From an uncultured Ferrovum sp. (lineage in GTDB: Bacteria; Pseudomonadota; Gammaproteobacteria; Burkholderiales; Ferrovaceae), in the NCBI GenBank assembly GCA_903905585.1, contig CAIVHB010000098.1:1-43643 (forward strand): a DNA stretch of 43,643 bases, read 5' to 3'. Position numbers and translations under genes: made by a program. The notes beneath the pieces are model-generated. The model saw only the letters and a program-made list of their open reading frames with translations. It was not told the DNA's origin and made no database searches. The first letter of the stretch is position 1; every line of letters starts with the position of its first letter. Of the stretch, positions 42,563 to 43,643 are shown one piece after another.

Positions 42563-43249
42563 TCAATGACAAGCCCACTCGGTGAAGGCACCCTCTGGGC
42601 TGAATTCAGTCACGACAACCATAAATCGATGTAGGCCAGTTTGGGCAACGAGCACACCAAAGTCTAACAAACCCTGAGCTGCGGCCGCACGGCTTGCTGT
42701 GGCCCAAACGTGCTCTAGATTATTAACAAAACTGGGAGTGTTTTGTGCAAGTTTTTCTCTTGCATTACCTGAAAGTCTCAGTAAGTGAACGTGCAACTGA
42801 TTTTGGCTGCGATGCGCTTGAGGATTCACGACTAAAGCAATGGATTCAGGTTCGATCTTTTTTAATGCTGTTTCCCAAGCAAACTGCCAAATTGCTTCTG
42901 GCTTTTTAGGGTCTTCAACTCCACGCACAACGGTTCTTGGGATTGCCAATCCATGCACAAATCCAGATGGGCATCCGCACATTTTGATATCTCGCATCGC
43001 CATAAATTGATCATTACTTGCCCATACATCGGTGGTTTTCTTGCATTCAGTCACACCACAATGCCCTTCTAATCGAGGTGACATGCACTGACGGCAGTAA
43101 TTCTCAAGAGACGAATCAACGCATTGCGTCGCAATGTGAAGCAAGATATCGCTGCGCGCGACGGGACCCGCAGCCAGTGCAGGGGTCGAATAGAGTCCGA
43201 GGAACAGGATTGCAGCAAAAATGATCTTTAAATAGTGCTTATGGGACAT
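42563..43249 (-). CDS. CDP-diacylglycerol diphosphatase-like protein (Cdh family), secreted
   Basis: The 228-residue protein has a signal peptide (MSHKHYLKIIFAAILFLGLY then STPALAA before the likely cleavage). The body is a HIT-related domain with GLAIPRTVVRGVEDP, the conserved aromatic/amphipathic WQFAWETALKKI, and the RSQNQLHVHLLRLSG motif carrying the catalytic HxH. This pattern matches CDP-diacylglycerol pyrophosphatase (PF02611). Eight N-terminal-half cysteines, several in CRQCMSPRLEGHC and GVTECKK, suggest disulfides in the periplasm. The ATG at 43247-43249 is preferred for the signal peptide; one at 43300 is in frame. It lies 35 bp before bciA. Confidence 0.72.
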   Translation of the reverse strand: MSHKHYLKIIFAAILFLGLYSTPALAAGPVARSDILLHIATQCVDSSLENYCRQCMSPRLEGHCGVTECKKTTDVWASNDQFMAMRDIKMCGCPSGFVHGLAIPRTVVRGVEDPKKPEAIWQFAWETALKKIEPESIALVVNPQAHRSQNQLHVHLLRLSGNAREKLAQNTPSFVNNLEHVWATASRAAAAQGLLDFGVLVAQTGLHRFMVVVTEFSPEGAFTEWACH

Positions 43250-43365
43250 ATCCAAATGGGCTAAGACATGACTAAATTGCTTTCTCTTTTGTAACAGCAT
43301 GAACTGCGCAACACATCTATTCCTTCAGGAGTACACTGAACTGCTACTATAGCGGAGTGATTAAA

Positions 43366-43643
43366 ATGATTATTAAATACCCTAAGTCACAGGCCATCGC
43401 CCGCAATGCCCAAACAAAGCAACCTGAGGAAAGTGTGCTATTTCCTCCCAAGCATATTGCGTATGCCTTGGCTGCCTCAGTATCGCTTACTCCACTGATC
43501 CCTGCTGAATCAGCACAACTCACCACGGCAATTCCTGTTACTGCTTCTGTCGTTGCTAATGTAAAGATGCGTATGAGTTATCACGCTACCCAACTTAATA
43601 TCACGCAAAGCGATGTTGAGCGCGGTTATGTCGAGGTACCCTC
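43366..43643 (+). CDS. Unknown exported protein, N-terminal part (runs off the window)
   Basis: Ninety-two codons are visible from the ATG at 43366, which follows GGAG with an 8-nt spacer. A charged N-terminus of about 32 residues precedes a hydrophobic run (IAYALAASVSLTPLIPAE), resembling a long signal peptide with cleavage after an Ala-rich site. The start of a beta-rich domain follows (TASVVANVKMRMSY and QLNITQSDVERGYVEV). No family is recognised from this fragment; a fimbrial or surface protein is conceivable. The frame is open at the right edge. It diverges from the Cdh-like gene. Confidence 0.6.
   Translation, partial: MIIKYPKSQAIARNAQTKQPEESVLFPPKHIAYALAASVSLTPLIPAESAQLTTAIPVTASVVANVKMRMSYHATQLNITQSDVERGYVEVP

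Noticed and set aside
1..43643. CRISPR array, transposase or prophage
   Set aside because: No regularly spaced direct repeats, no transposase, integrase or phage structural proteins were seen on either strand.

Overview
The window is a gene-dense stretch of a bacterial chromosome of moderate GC content. Gene content points to a betaproteobacterium, most likely Burkholderiales. The supporting genes are an FdsGBACD-type soluble NAD-dependent formate dehydrogenase, lysC next to a tRNA-Ser gene, ubiC, a cyanide-insensitive-type bd oxidase, and a rubrerythrin/Fe-S oxidoreductase/DUF3501 cluster. Genus cannot be fixed from sequence alone.

Positions 1-14165 hold an almost complete serine cycle with its tetrahydrofolate C1 branch. 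On the minus strand, in transcription order, are glyA, sga, hprA, mtdA, fchA, mtkA, mtkB, ppc and mcl (mcl runs off the left edge). Diverging on the plus strand are glycerate kinase (gck) and formate-H4F ligase (ftfL). Together they take formate to 5,10-methylene-H4F, load it onto glycine, and run serine through hydroxypyruvate, glycerate, PEP, oxaloacetate, malate and malyl-CoA to acetyl-CoA plus glyoxylate. Enolase and malate dehydrogenase are not in the window. Strong stem-loops sit in several gaps between these genes.

Positions 14200-17500 carry a rubrerythrin, Fe-S oxidoreductase and DUF3501 cluster behind a 17-bp palindrome, then rppH. Positions 17560-24975 carry fdsGBACD, the NAD-dependent Mo formate dehydrogenase that oxidises C1 units for energy, and a divergent ModE/LysR-like regulator flanked by two matching inverted repeats. 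Serine-cycle assimilation and formate oxidation are therefore adjacent, as expected of a methylotroph or formate user.

Positions 25000-30200 hold a beta-hydroxyacid dehydrogenase, msrB, tRNA-Arg(ACG), a GntR/FCD regulator and cydAB. Positions 30500-39800 hold two tRNA-Ser genes (GCT and TGA) whose 3' trailers are about 80% identical. Between them lie two small proteins, ubiC, lysC, a radical SAM protein, a REC/HD-GYP response regulator, a Bax-inhibitor-1 protein, a BLUF blue-light sensor, a DUF442 phosphatase-like protein and rlmD.

Positions 39900-43643 hold an NhaD antiporter with a 20-codon leader ORF, a DUF2256 protein, a bciA-type 8-vinyl reductase of (bacterio)chlorophyll synthesis, a CDP-diacylglycerol diphosphatase-like protein and the start of an unknown secreted protein. 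bciA together with BLUF suggests the organism may also be an anoxygenic phototroph. No transposase, prophage or CRISPR array was seen.
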